Assembly: GCA_010021705.1 (NCBI GenBank)
Contig: RGMU01000042.1
Location: 1 to 9,990 of the forward strand
Direction: 5' to 3'
Length of the DNA: 9,990 nt
Origin: Chitinophagia bacterium
GTDB taxonomy: Bacteria; Bacteroidota; Bacteroidia; Chitinophagales; Chitinophagaceae
Shown: positions 1 through 6,301 of the stretch, piece after piece
Layout of the letters: each line of letters begins with the position of its first letter
Numbering within the stretch: the stretch's first letter is position 1
The notes under the pieces: model-generated
What the model was told of the DNA's origin: nothing
Database searches by the model: none
The model's input: the letters and a program-made list of their open reading frames with translations, nothing else
Position numbers and translations under genes: made by a program

Positions 1-1204
1 TAACATTATAGCTTATTTCATTGTAATAGTTGCTTTGCCTCGCTACTTTTTGATAGTTATTCGTTGTAATGGTTCTGTTAAAAATACTATATGTCCCTTT
101 CACGGAAAGCCTGTTGTTCTTAACAAAATTGTCATATTGACAAGTAAAACTATGCCTTGTGCTTTGGTTTTTCTCGTAATAAGCATGCACGCTGTCGCCG
201 GCATCACTTATGCGCAGCATATCCCCACCTATCCTGTTGTCTGCTATGCCGGTATAGCCTACGCTGATTATGGAACTACTTGTAGGGTAGATAAATAGCT
301 TAGGGTGGACTATAACATTGCCACCTTTACTTACATCGCTTAGCCCGTCCTTGTTCACGTCTTTAGCCGGTTGGCTGTTAACTCCTGCAAAAAAGGTGTA
401 GCCCATCTTTTTATACCGGCGTGCAGCATAAACATTAGCGTTTTTTTCTTCTAAACTTGAAATGTTGCCCAAAACATCTAATTCCTGCTTATCGGTAGGC
501 ACTTTAGAAATCAGATTAATTAAACCCGCAATAGCCCCACCACCGTATAGCGTAGAAGCCGACCCTTTAATAATATCTATTTGTTTCAGGTCTAATGGCG
601 GGATAGATAGTATGCCCAAGCCACCCGCAAAGCCTTCAAACAACGGCATACCGTCTCTCAATATCTGCGAATACCTGCCCCCTAAGCCCTGCATACGCAC
701 ATTGCTATTGCCGGAAGACGGATTAGATAATTGTACTTGCACACCACTAACATCGCTCAACAAACTTGCCACATTGCCGGGCTTTACAGATGCCTCTTCA
801 CTTACCTCTTCTTTGCCTAAAACTTCTATTTTCAGCGGGCTTGTTTCAATGGCTTGATTACTGCGCGAAGTAGCAGAAAATACTACCTCCTCCAACTCTG
901 CTTCGCTGTTTTGCCCCCATAGCACTTCAATGGTGTTTGTATCAGCATCTGTAAGCAATAGTACGGTGTCCTTATACTCTATATGGTGCAAAAGTATCTT
1001 GGAGGCGGGGTGTATAAGAAGGCTGTTAGCCTTAAACAAACCATTACTATCGCTTATGCCTATCGTTTTTCCGTCAACTGTAATAAACGCCCCTTCAACG
1101 GGTGTGCGCTTTCCGGCATCCAACAGCCGTAGCTTCATCAGCTGCGCATAACCGGCATTTGATACAAAACAAACAACGACTAATAGTAAAAAAAGCTGCT
1201 TCAC
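1..1204 (-). CDS. TonB-dependent outer-membrane receptor, N-terminal part (3' end off window)
   Basis: This encodes the first 401 residues of a TonB-dependent receptor, an outer-membrane barrel that imports scarce ligands using TonB/ExbBD energy. The start is GTG at 1204-1202, overlapping the upstream stop as GTGA; the next ATG (codon 23) would remove the signal peptide. Residues 1-20 form a signal peptide ending NAGYA. Residues ~23-95 resemble the carboxypeptidase-regulatory-like/CNA-B domain common in Bacteroidota receptors (PVEGAFITVDGK, then SDSNGLFK). A TonB-box-like stretch (EEVVFSATS, ~105-113) leads into the plug (~115-235), with the hallmarks VRMQGLGGRYSQILRDGMP and IDIIKGSASTLYGGGAIAG. 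Barrel strands follow. The protein is open to the window edge, so length and ligand are unknown. No SusD-like partner is visible in the window. It is the third gene of a probable operon and is likely translationally coupled to the PepSY-like gene. Confidence 0.93.
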   Translation of the reverse strand, partial: MKQLFLLLVVVCFVSNAGYAQLMKLRLLDAGKRTPVEGAFITVDGKTIGISDSNGLFKANSLLIHPASKILLHHIEYKDTVLLLTDADTNTIEVLWGQNSEAELEEVVFSATSRSNQAIETSPLKIEVLGKEEVSEEASVKPGNVASLLSDVSGVQVQLSNPSSGNSNVRMQGLGGRYSQILRDGMPLFEGFAGGLGILSIPPLDLKQIDIIKGSASTLYGGGAIAGLINLISKVPTDKQELDVLGNISSLEEKNANVYAARRYKKMGYTFFAGVNSQPAKDVNKDGLSDVSKGGNVIVHPKLFIYPTSSSIISVGYTGIADNRIGGDMLRISDAGDSVHAYYEKNQSTRHSFTCQYDNFVKNNRLSVKGTYSIFNRTITTNNYQKVARQSNYYNEISYNV

Positions 1205-1605
1205 TTTACATTTTTTTCAGAACCGTTTGCATCAAAAAAATAGTCTTTGCTGCCTATTTGCACTTCATAGTATTTAGCACCGCTTGCAGAGGTAATTTCT
1301 GCCACCTCTTTGGCTTTTCCCTTTTTGCTTGCCACTGTTTGCACTGCCGCCGGCAAGTCTGTAAAGTCAATGCTATGCTCTGTTTCCATTATACTGCCAG
1401 CCAAGCTGTAAGAAATTGAATAGTCTTGTCCACCCTCCTTAAAGTGTACTTCGTATTCATGTTTATTACCCTCCCACTTAATGCTTTGAGCTTGTGGGTG
1501 AACTTTTGAAAAATTGGCTGTAATCGCTGCCGGAACAGTAACTTTTGAATAAGCTACCACCGCAAGTAAAATAAACAGTATGCCAAAACCAATTTTTTTA
1601 CGCAT
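1201..1605 (-). CDS. PepSY-like (BLIP-type, DUF2874 family) exported protein
   Basis: This is a small 134-residue protein. Residues 1-20 form a signal peptide (MRKK, then a hydrophobic stretch FGILFILLAVVAYS). The mature part reads as two related ~50-residue units of the PepSY-like/beta-lactamase-inhibitor-like fold: 'PAAITANFSKVHPQAQSIKW' followed by 'YEVHF' strands, then 'DLPAAVQTVASKKGKAKEV' followed by 'KYYEVQIG' and 'DYFFDANGS'. The family is common in Bacteroidota and generally exported; its biochemical role is not settled. The ATG at 1605-1603 lies 11 nt after the stop of the T9SS cargo gene, and the TGA stop overlaps the GTG of the TonB receptor, so the gene is embedded in one operon. 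By inference it is a periplasmic or surface accessory to the receptor. The family call rests on pattern recognition only. Confidence 0.82.
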   Translation of the reverse strand: MRKKIGFGILFILLAVVAYSKVTVPAAITANFSKVHPQAQSIKWEGNKHEYEVHFKEGGQDYSISYSLAGSIMETEHSIDFTDLPAAVQTVASKKGKAKEVAEITSASGAKYYEVQIGSKDYFFDANGSEKNVK

Positions 1606-1616
1606 ATTATCAAAAT

Positions 1617-2426
1617 TTAATGCCCCACTTCAAAAATACTACCTATACCTTTACCTTCGGCAGTAGATAAGTAAATAAGGTATTTACCCGCCGGATAAGA
1701 TGTTGTAGATAGGCTAATGTGTTGGGGTGTATTGTCTAAAGATGTTAGCTCTTCTGTTTTCAACAATTTGCCGTTAATATCAAAAATTTGTAGCGTAGTT
1801 TTTGAGCATGCGGAGGTTGAAAAAATTATGGTAATTTGCTCATTACATGGGTTAGGGAACGCTCCGCCAAAGCCTACACCCTGCGTATATACTTGCGGTA
1901 AGGCTGAAGGGCTGTGTACAGCTACTATCGGAAATAGGGCATAGTGGTGGTATAGGCGTAGGTTATCGTAATAGTTATCATGCCAAACACTGTCTGACCA
2001 CTGAGTAGCATTTTGAACATTAATGATGGTATCACGCAGCGTATCGCCAAAATCGTTTACCACCACCTCAATGGTATATTTGGGAGTGCGTCTTTTACCG
2101 TTGGCATTGCCCATTACGCTTATGGTATCGCCATTTAAGGCAGCAAAATTGTAGTCTATATCATAGCCCACAAAAAAGGAATTACCCAATTTATAGGTAG
2201 GAGAATCAAGCAAAAAGGCTTTCAGGGTATCGCCACCCGGGCGAATGCCTATGTTGGTAATTGCCACCGTCTTTGTAGCAATACACCTATCGGGCAAGCC
2301 GTTGTAGGCTAATTTACTGTGTATGGGTAACGTACCGGTAGAGTTCCACACCTTAAAGTTAACCTTTTTTGTTGATGTGGGGCTTATTTTGCCCGTAAAC
2401 TGTGCCATTACCCCTAAAACTGCCAC
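1617..2426 (-). CDS. T9SS cargo protein, C-terminal fragment with type A sorting domain (frameshifted gene)
   Basis: This is the downstream part of a secreted protein. The longest in-frame start is GTG (2426-2424), giving 269 residues without a signal peptide, which makes no sense for T9SS cargo. The same frame stays open upstream to a TGA at 2501-2499 and reads DRGFAERYFISGADSSVAVLGV, continuous beta-rich sequence belonging to the same domain. The first ~170 residues form a beta-sandwich-like cargo domain (VNFKVWNSTGT, LATKTV-like 'IATKTVAITNIG', 'FFVGYDI'). Residues ~180-269 are a Por secretion-system C-terminal sorting domain, with AFPNPCNEQITI, LQIFDINGKLLKTEEL and YPAGKYLIYL. In the family this domain directs export through the T9SS and surface attachment. 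With the 5' fragment and one added base, the gene would encode 358 residues. It is either a sequencing-type error or a real lesion. Confidence 0.85.
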   Translation of the reverse strand: MAVLGVMAQFTGKISPTSTKKVNFKVWNSTGTLPIHSKLAYNGLPDRCIATKTVAITNIGIRPGGDTLKAFLLDSPTYKLGNSFFVGYDIDYNFAALNGDTISVMGNANGKRRTPKYTIEVVVNDFGDTLRDTIINVQNATQWSDSVWHDNYYDNLRLYHHYALFPIVAVHSPSALPQVYTQGVGFGGAFPNPCNEQITIIFSTSACSKTTLQIFDINGKLLKTEELTSLDNTPQHISLSTTSYPAGKYLIYLSTAEGKGIGSIFEVGH

Positions 2427-2692
2427 CGAACTGTCTGCTCCGCTAATAAAGTAGCGTTCTGCAAAACCCCTATCGCGTAATAATAGCTTACCAATGTATC
2501 AGACAAAGGGAAGTTTTTTAAGGTAGCCGTATCGCCAACGCGTGCCATAGATGCGCCCATGCCTCCCCGTATTTGCAAAGGTGTAGCCTTAGCCTCCACA
2601 ATATGAGCACTACGCCAAGTTTGGGCAATGGCAGTAGAAGATAGAGCTATAAACAGCGAAAATAGGGCGGAAATTGTACTTAAAAACTTCAT
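2414..2692 (-). CDS. T9SS cargo protein, N-terminal fragment with signal peptide (frameshifted gene)
   Basis: This 92-codon frame starts with ATG at 2692-2690 and carries a clear Sec signal peptide (MKFLSTISALFSLFIALSSTAIA, cut before QT). Residues 25-75 (QTWRSAHIVEA, then GMGASMARVGDTATLKNFPLSDT) look like the start of an exported protein. After about G75 this frame turns into unlike sequence (VLQNATLLAEQTVRWQF) and stops at 2416-2414. The -1 frame meanwhile carries a convincing cargo domain from FAERYF onward. The simplest reading is that this is the 5' end of the gene continuing at 1617-2426, with the break in the GGGGTTTT run at 2470-2463. It is the first gene after the promoter at 2724-2754. 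A free-standing 92-residue secreted protein is possible but less likely. Confidence 0.75.
   Translation of the reverse strand: MKFLSTISALFSLFIALSSTAIAQTWRSAHIVEAKATPLQIRGGMGASMARVGDTATLKNFPLSDTLVSYYYAIGVLQNATLLAEQTVRWQF
2463..2470 (-). other. Probable frameshift point in T9SS cargo gene
   Basis: On the minus strand this is GGGGTTTT. Adding one G or one T here joins the signal-peptide frame (…SYYYAIG) directly to the downstream frame (FAERYFISGADSS…) and gives one 358-codon gene from 2692 to 1617. Upstream of 2501 the downstream frame is closed by TGA, and beyond 2414 the upstream frame is closed, so the shift must lie between these points. The two adjacent 4-base runs are the most obvious site. 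The run does not match a good -1 slippery heptamer in the signal-peptide frame (GGG GTT TTG), so programmed frameshifting is not favoured. Confidence 0.6.
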
Positions 2693-2723
2693 TTATGGAA
2701 TAGCGTAATCTATGGCTAAGCTG

Positions 2724-2754
2724 CAAAGGTATGTTTGTGATGTGTGTTGGCAAA
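2724..2754 (-). promoter_or_regulatory. Bacteroidota-type promoter for the T9SS cargo / PepSY / TonB-receptor operon
   Basis: On the minus strand there is a -33 box TTTG (2754-2751), a 19-nt spacer and a -7 box TACCTTTG (2731-2724). This matches the Bacteroidota primary-sigma consensus TTTG-N19-TAnnTTTG at every specified base. Transcription would start near 2720, leaving a 5' leader of about 25-30 nt before the ATG at 2692. A short GGGT/ACCC inverted repeat (2763-2774) lies just upstream of the -33 box and could be an operator, but it is too short to claim. Confidence 0.75.
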
Positions 2755-2841
2755 GTTTTGAGGGGTGTAAACCCTACAGGCACCATACTTTAACTAAAAT
2801 TTTTGCTGCAACCCAATATGCACCATAGCATTATTAATTGC

Positions 2842-2849
2842 TACATTTG
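2842..2849 (+). promoter_or_regulatory. Candidate -7 promoter box for the epimerase gene
   Basis: TACATTTG fits the Bacteroidota -7 consensus TAnnTTTG and lies only 9 nt before the preferred ATG (2859). The matching -33 box is poor; the best nearby is TATG at 2817-2820 with a 21-nt spacer. If used, transcription would begin about 3-6 nt before the start codon, giving a near-leaderless mRNA. Confidence 0.45.
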
Positions 2850-2858
2850 CACCCAACT

Positions 2859-3848
2859 ATGATATTGGTAACGGGTGGAAGTGGATTTATAGGCGGGCAT
2901 TTACTACAATCGCTTGTAGATAGCGGTGCTTTAGTACGTGCATTACATGCCACGCGTACCCCGCCCCCTCACTTAGCGTCTCACAAGCAAATAGAGTGGC
3001 TGCAAACCGACCTAACAGACGTAGAAGCCGTAGCCCAAGCCATGCAAGGCATTACCTACGTGTATCACTGTGCTGCAAAAGTAGGCTTCCATAAAAGCGA
3101 TGAAGATGCCTTGCTGAAAATCAACGTGGAGGGGACTGCCAACATTGTGAACGAAGCCATTGAGCAAGGGGTAAAAAAATTGCTATACATAAGCTCCATA
3201 GCCGCATTGGGCAACGGAGAAAAAAACAACGAACCCGTTAATGAAGACACCCCTTGGGGCGAAAGTAAATACCAATCGGTATATGGGCTTAGCAAATACT
3301 TGGGCGAAATGGAGGTGTGGCGGGGCATTGCCGAAGGGCTGAATGCCGTAATTGTGAACCCGGGTGTGGTATTAGGCAGTGCGAATGATTACACCAGCTC
3401 GGCAGGATTAATAAAAATAGCTTACAAACAATTTCCTTTTTACACCGAAGGCATCACCGCTTGGGTAGGCGTGCAAGATGTAGTAAACGCAATGATGCTA
3501 CTAATGGATAGTAATATTACGGCAGAGCGGTTTATAGTAAGCGCAGGCAACTATGGCTTTAAGCACATTATGGGGCTTATGGCTATTGCCATGAACAAAA
3601 AGCCACCGCACATACGCGCCGGCAAGCTGCTTACCCGCATTGTAGGTACTATTGGCGAATGGAAAGGCAACAGCAATAAAACGCAGCTAATCAACCGCCA
3701 AACCGCAAGGCAGGCTCAAAATGTGTGCTACTATAACAACGAAAAGCTATTAGCACATTTGCCCAATTTTAACTATACACCCATTGAAACCGTAATAAAA
3801 ACTATGGCAAACAGCTATTTAACCCACATATCCAACAAAAAGGTGTGA
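2859..3848 (+). CDS. Extended-SDR NAD(P)-dependent epimerase/dehydratase (DFR/3beta-HSD-like)
   Basis: This 329-residue Rossmann oxidoreductase is of about normal family length. The protein begins MILVTGGSGFIGGHLL, placing the dinucleotide-binding GxxGxxG (G6-G12) right at the N-terminus as expected. An in-frame TTG 21 nt upstream (2838) would only add seven residues and overlaps the -7 box, so ATG 2859 is chosen. Other landmarks are WLQTDLTD (acidic residue after beta-3, ~48-54), HCAAKVGF (~70-77), active-site Ser in YISSIAALG (~110-118), and the catalytic YGLSK pair Tyr142/Lys146, followed by NPGVVLG (~167). The C-terminal half is the variable substrate domain, so the substrate (sugar nucleotide, ketone or steroid-like alcohol) cannot be told. 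It diverges from the receptor operon and precedes rho, which has its own promoter. Confidence 0.92.
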   Translation: MILVTGGSGFIGGHLLQSLVDSGALVRALHATRTPPPHLASHKQIEWLQTDLTDVEAVAQAMQGITYVYHCAAKVGFHKSDEDALLKINVEGTANIVNEAIEQGVKKLLYISSIAALGNGEKNNEPVNEDTPWGESKYQSVYGLSKYLGEMEVWRGIAEGLNAVIVNPGVVLGSANDYTSSAGLIKIAYKQFPFYTEGITAWVGVQDVVNAMMLLMDSNITAERFIVSAGNYGFKHIMGLMAIAMNKKPPHIRAGKLLTRIVGTIGEWKGNSNKTQLINRQTARQAQNVCYYNNEKLLAHLPNFNYTPIETVIKTMANSYLTHISNKKV

Positions 3849-3855
3849 ATATTTA

Positions 3856-3887
3856 TTTGGCAAAGTAAAAAAACAGTTGTAAAATTG
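3856..3887 (+). promoter_or_regulatory. Bacteroidota-type promoter for rho
   Basis: A -33 box TTTG (3856-3859), a 20-nt spacer and a -7 box TAAAATTG (3880-3887, one mismatch to TAnnTTTG) lie just after the epimerase stop. Transcription would start near 3892, giving rho a leader of about 165 nt. The bases TTGCACCCAACTA at the end of the -7 box are identical to those at the epimerase -7 box (2847-2859). Confidence 0.55.
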
Positions 3888-3979
3888 CACCCAACTACGG
3901 CAAATCGGCAGTTTACGGTATTTTTCAAGGTATATCTTCTGTTAGCAACTCCGGTTTTTCCTCCAAGCGTTCAATTTTA

Positions 3980-4017
3980 CAATTTATATACAATTTATCT
4001 CCTCATAGAATAAATTG
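3980..4017 (+). promoter_or_regulatory. Competing hairpins in the rho leader
   Basis: CAATTTAT occurs twice (3980-3987 and 3991-3998), and its exact complement ATAAATTG occurs once downstream (4010-4017). Either copy can form an 8-bp stem with the downstream element, with a loop of 11 nt or 22 nt, so the two stems are mutually exclusive. The structure ends 40 nt before the rho ATG. It is AT-rich, so each stem is weak. A regulatory role is inference; rho genes in other bacteria are known to be autoregulated by attenuation in the leader. Confidence 0.3.
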
Positions 4018-4057
4018 ATGACCACCATTTAATACTATAACCATTTTCTTTTCAGGA

Positions 4058-6205
4058 ATGCCTTACGACATCTTGCAACTTACCGATTTACTCATACCCG
4101 AACTGCATGACATTGCAGAAAATCTAAAGCTGACCAACTATAGGGGATTAGACAAACAAATGCTTATCTACAGAATATTAGACGCACAGGCTTTGCAAAA
4201 GTCTGCATCTGATAATCCTGATAATAAGAAAAAAGGCAAAAAACCGGCAGACCAACCCGCCACTCCAGCACAAGCCGAAGCCTCCCAACCCGCTGAAAAT
4301 GCCATTAAAGGCAAAGGCATAAAAAAAGCAAAGCCGGCAACCGCCAATTCGGAAGCCCCCATTCCTGAAGCAGTTACAGTTAAGGAAGAACAAACGGAAG
4401 CAACAACCTCCAAAAAGCCGGGTGCTAAGAAAAAAAGCCCCAAAATTGCAGAAAATACAGTTCTTGAACCGGTAGTTGCAGCCCCTGAAGCAGAAGTGCT
4501 CGCACCACAAGCCACTCCTGTTGCCGTGGCAAATGATAATCCACCCGCAGATAATAATCAAGAACGCAGGTCTGCCTTCAAAAACAACAATACCTCCGGT
4601 GATAGAGATGCCAATGCCAAAGCCCGAAAGCACATACCCGTTAGAAATTTTAATAATGACGCACCAAACAAGCCCAACAATGGTAATGCAGACCGTTTTC
4701 CAAAAGAAAACACTAATAAAGACAATAGCGTTCCATTTGCCATAGACAATGCGCCAACGGAAGAAAGCCCAAAACCTATGGAAGAACGCCTCTCTGCATT
4801 GGCAGGCAGGTTACTGAAAAAGGAAATAGTTAATGATATTAACTACGAAGGTATATCGCCTGATTTAAGTGCCGATTTGGTAGAAACCTACCCACAAAAC
4901 AGAGGTAGCCAAAGCAGCCAGGAAGAAAAGTCGGACATTATAATGCCCCCTACCACAGAGGCAAGTGATATACAGCCACCACAAGAGGACATATCAGCTC
5001 CGCAAGAAAGTGAAAGACCTACCCCCCCACCCTCACAAAATTTTCAACACCGCAGGCGCGAACAATACCAAAGCAACTTTAACATAGATTTTGACGGTGC
5101 CGTAGCATGTGAAGGTGTTTTAGAAATGATGCAAGACGGGTACGGCTTTTTACGTAGCAGCGACTACAACTATTTAAGCTCGCCTGATGACGTTTATGTA
5201 TCGCCTTCGCAAATCAAACTTTTTGGCTTAAAAACCGGAGATACTGTCTTAGGTAGCGTAAGACCACCCAAAGACGGCGAAAAATACTTTGCCTTGCTAA
5301 AAGTGGAAACCATAAATGGCAAGCTACCTGAAGAAATTAGAGACCGCATACCCTTTGACTACCTAACCCCTCTATTCCCTTACGAAAAGTTAAATCTTGC
5401 TACGCGCAGCGAATTTTACAGCACCCGCGTAATGGACTTATTCACTCCAATTGGTAAAGGACAGCGCGGGCTAATAGTAGCCCAACCTAAAACGGGTAAA
5501 ACCATGCTACTGAAAGAAGTGGCAAATGCCATTGCCACCAATCACCCGGAGTGCTACCTTATGATAGTGCTTGTAGATGAACGCCCCGAAGAGGTTACGG
5601 ATATGCAGCGCAGTGTACGTGCCGAAGTTATTGCTTCCACATTTGACGAGCCTGCCGATAAGCACGTTAAGGTGTCCACCATAGCCCTCCACAAAGCCAA
5701 AAGATTAGTAGAAGTGGGGCACGATGTGGTAATACTCTTAGACTCCATTACCCGCCTTGCCCGCGCCCACAATACCGTTGCTCCGTCAAGCGGTAAAGTA
5801 CTTAGCGGTGGCGTAGAAGCCAATGCCATGCAAAAGCCCAAGCAGTTTTTTGGGGCTGCCCGTAAAATAGAAAACGGAGGCTCATTAACCATACTTGCCA
5901 CCGCACTGATAGATACCGGCTCTAAAATGGACGAAGTGATTTTTGAAGAATTTAAAGGTACGGGCAATATGGAGCTACAGTTAGACAGAAAATTAGCCAA
6001 TAAACGCATTTTCCCTGCCATAGACATCACATCATCTTCCACCCGCCGTGATGACCTTTTGTTGGAAAAATACGTGCAAAACAAAATGTGGCTACTTCGC
6101 AACCACATAGCCGATATGAACACCGAAGAAGCCATGAACTTTCTACTAAAACAAATGAAAGGCACAAGCAGCAACGAAGAGTTTTTAGCCATTATGAACC
6201 GTTAA
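4058..6205 (+). CDS. rho: Transcription termination factor Rho with long disordered insert
   Basis: Rho is a hexameric RNA-dependent ATPase that ends untranslated transcripts. The domains run as follows: N-terminal helical domain (1-45, [20 protein letters not shown]); polar, N/P/E/K-rich low-complexity insert (~48-340); cold-shock-like RNA-binding domain (~346-425, with GYGFLR and [10 protein letters not shown]); RecA-type motor (~440-715). Seen in the motor are Walker A AQPKTGKT (475-482, Lys481), catalytic Glu508 in VDERPEE, Walker B VVILLD (Asp562), Q-loop GKVLSGG (~579) and R-loop IDTGSK (~618-623). Arg663 aligns with the E. coli arginine finger R366. From Walker A to the C-terminus the numbering offset to E. 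coli Rho is constant (297), so there are no indels. Bicyclomycin-contact residues (Asp507, Arg509, Ser563, Arg566) look intact. The E. coli protein has 419 residues; the extra length is the insert, a known feature of Bacteroides Rho. The gene has its own promoter and leader. Confidence 0.99.
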   Translation: MPYDILQLTDLLIPELHDIAENLKLTNYRGLDKQMLIYRILDAQALQKSASDNPDNKKKGKKPADQPATPAQAEASQPAENAIKGKGIKKAKPATANSEAPIPEAVTVKEEQTEATTSKKPGAKKKSPKIAENTVLEPVVAAPEAEVLAPQATPVAVANDNPPADNNQERRSAFKNNNTSGDRDANAKARKHIPVRNFNNDAPNKPNNGNADRFPKENTNKDNSVPFAIDNAPTEESPKPMEERLSALAGRLLKKEIVNDINYEGISPDLSADLVETYPQNRGSQSSQEEKSDIIMPPTTEASDIQPPQEDISAPQESERPTPPPSQNFQHRRREQYQSNFNIDFDGAVACEGVLEMMQDGYGFLRSSDYNYLSSPDDVYVSPSQIKLFGLKTGDTVLGSVRPPKDGEKYFALLKVETINGKLPEEIRDRIPFDYLTPLFPYEKLNLATRSEFYSTRVMDLFTPIGKGQRGLIVAQPKTGKTMLLKEVANAIATNHPECYLMIVLVDERPEEVTDMQRSVRAEVIASTFDEPADKHVKVSTIALHKAKRLVEVGHDVVILLDSITRLARAHNTVAPSSGKVLSGGVEANAMQKPKQFFGAARKIENGGSLTILATALIDTGSKMDEVIFEEFKGTGNMELQLDRKLANKRIFPAIDITSSSTRRDDLLLEKYVQNKMWLLRNHIADMNTEEAMNFLLKQMKGTSSNEEFLAIMNR

Positions 6206-6210
6206 TTTTG

Positions 6211-6252
6211 CCGTTTCAACATCACTTTTTATCCGTTTCAACATCACTTTTT
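6211..6252 (+). repeat. Tandem 20-bp perfect repeat, 22-bp period, upstream of fabI
   Basis: Two identical 20-base units, beginning CCGTTTCAACATC and ending in a T run, lie at 6211-6230 and 6233-6252, separated by AT. They sit in the 96-nt gap between the rho stop and the fabI ATG. The 22-bp period is close to two helical turns, which would suit a protein binding one face of the DNA, but a simple slippage duplication is equally possible. A TTTG (6207-6210) stands 19 nt before TATCCGTT (6230-6237), but the latter is a poor -7 box, so no promoter is called. Confidence 0.85.
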
Positions 6253-6301
6253 TACCTTTACAATATTATTTACATAACCATTTTACCGTTTATCAATCAA
6301 T

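Noticed and set aside
35..1151. Plus-strand open frames across the first 1.2 kb
   Set aside because: They are antisense to the TonB receptor, whose minus-strand reading is continuous and full of family motifs.
2513..2519. A AAA AAC slippery heptamer in the T9SS cargo gene as a programmed -1 frameshift site
   Set aside because: It is a textbook slippery sequence in the correct frame, but a -1 shift there runs into TGA at 2501-2499 a few codons later, so it cannot connect to the downstream cargo domain. The frame change must happen after that stop.
2838..2858. TTG start for the epimerase, adding seven residues
   Set aside because: The added residues overlap the -7 promoter box, and the Rossmann strand begins exactly at ATG 2859.
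4018..4032. Four-codon ORF (Met-Thr-Thr-Ile) before rho as a leader peptide
   Set aside because: It is too short to tell from chance; it has no repeated or regulatory codons.
4168..4749. Long open frames on the minus strand opposite the rho insert
   Set aside because: They are shadows of the low-complexity coding sequence of rho; their translations are skewed in composition (Gly/Phe/Cys-rich or Ala/Ser-rich) and show no recognisable domain.
5554..6192. 212-codon minus-strand frame opposite the Rho motor
   Set aside because: It lies wholly antisense to the most conserved part of Rho, with no domain and no promoter match; it follows from the codon pattern of rho.
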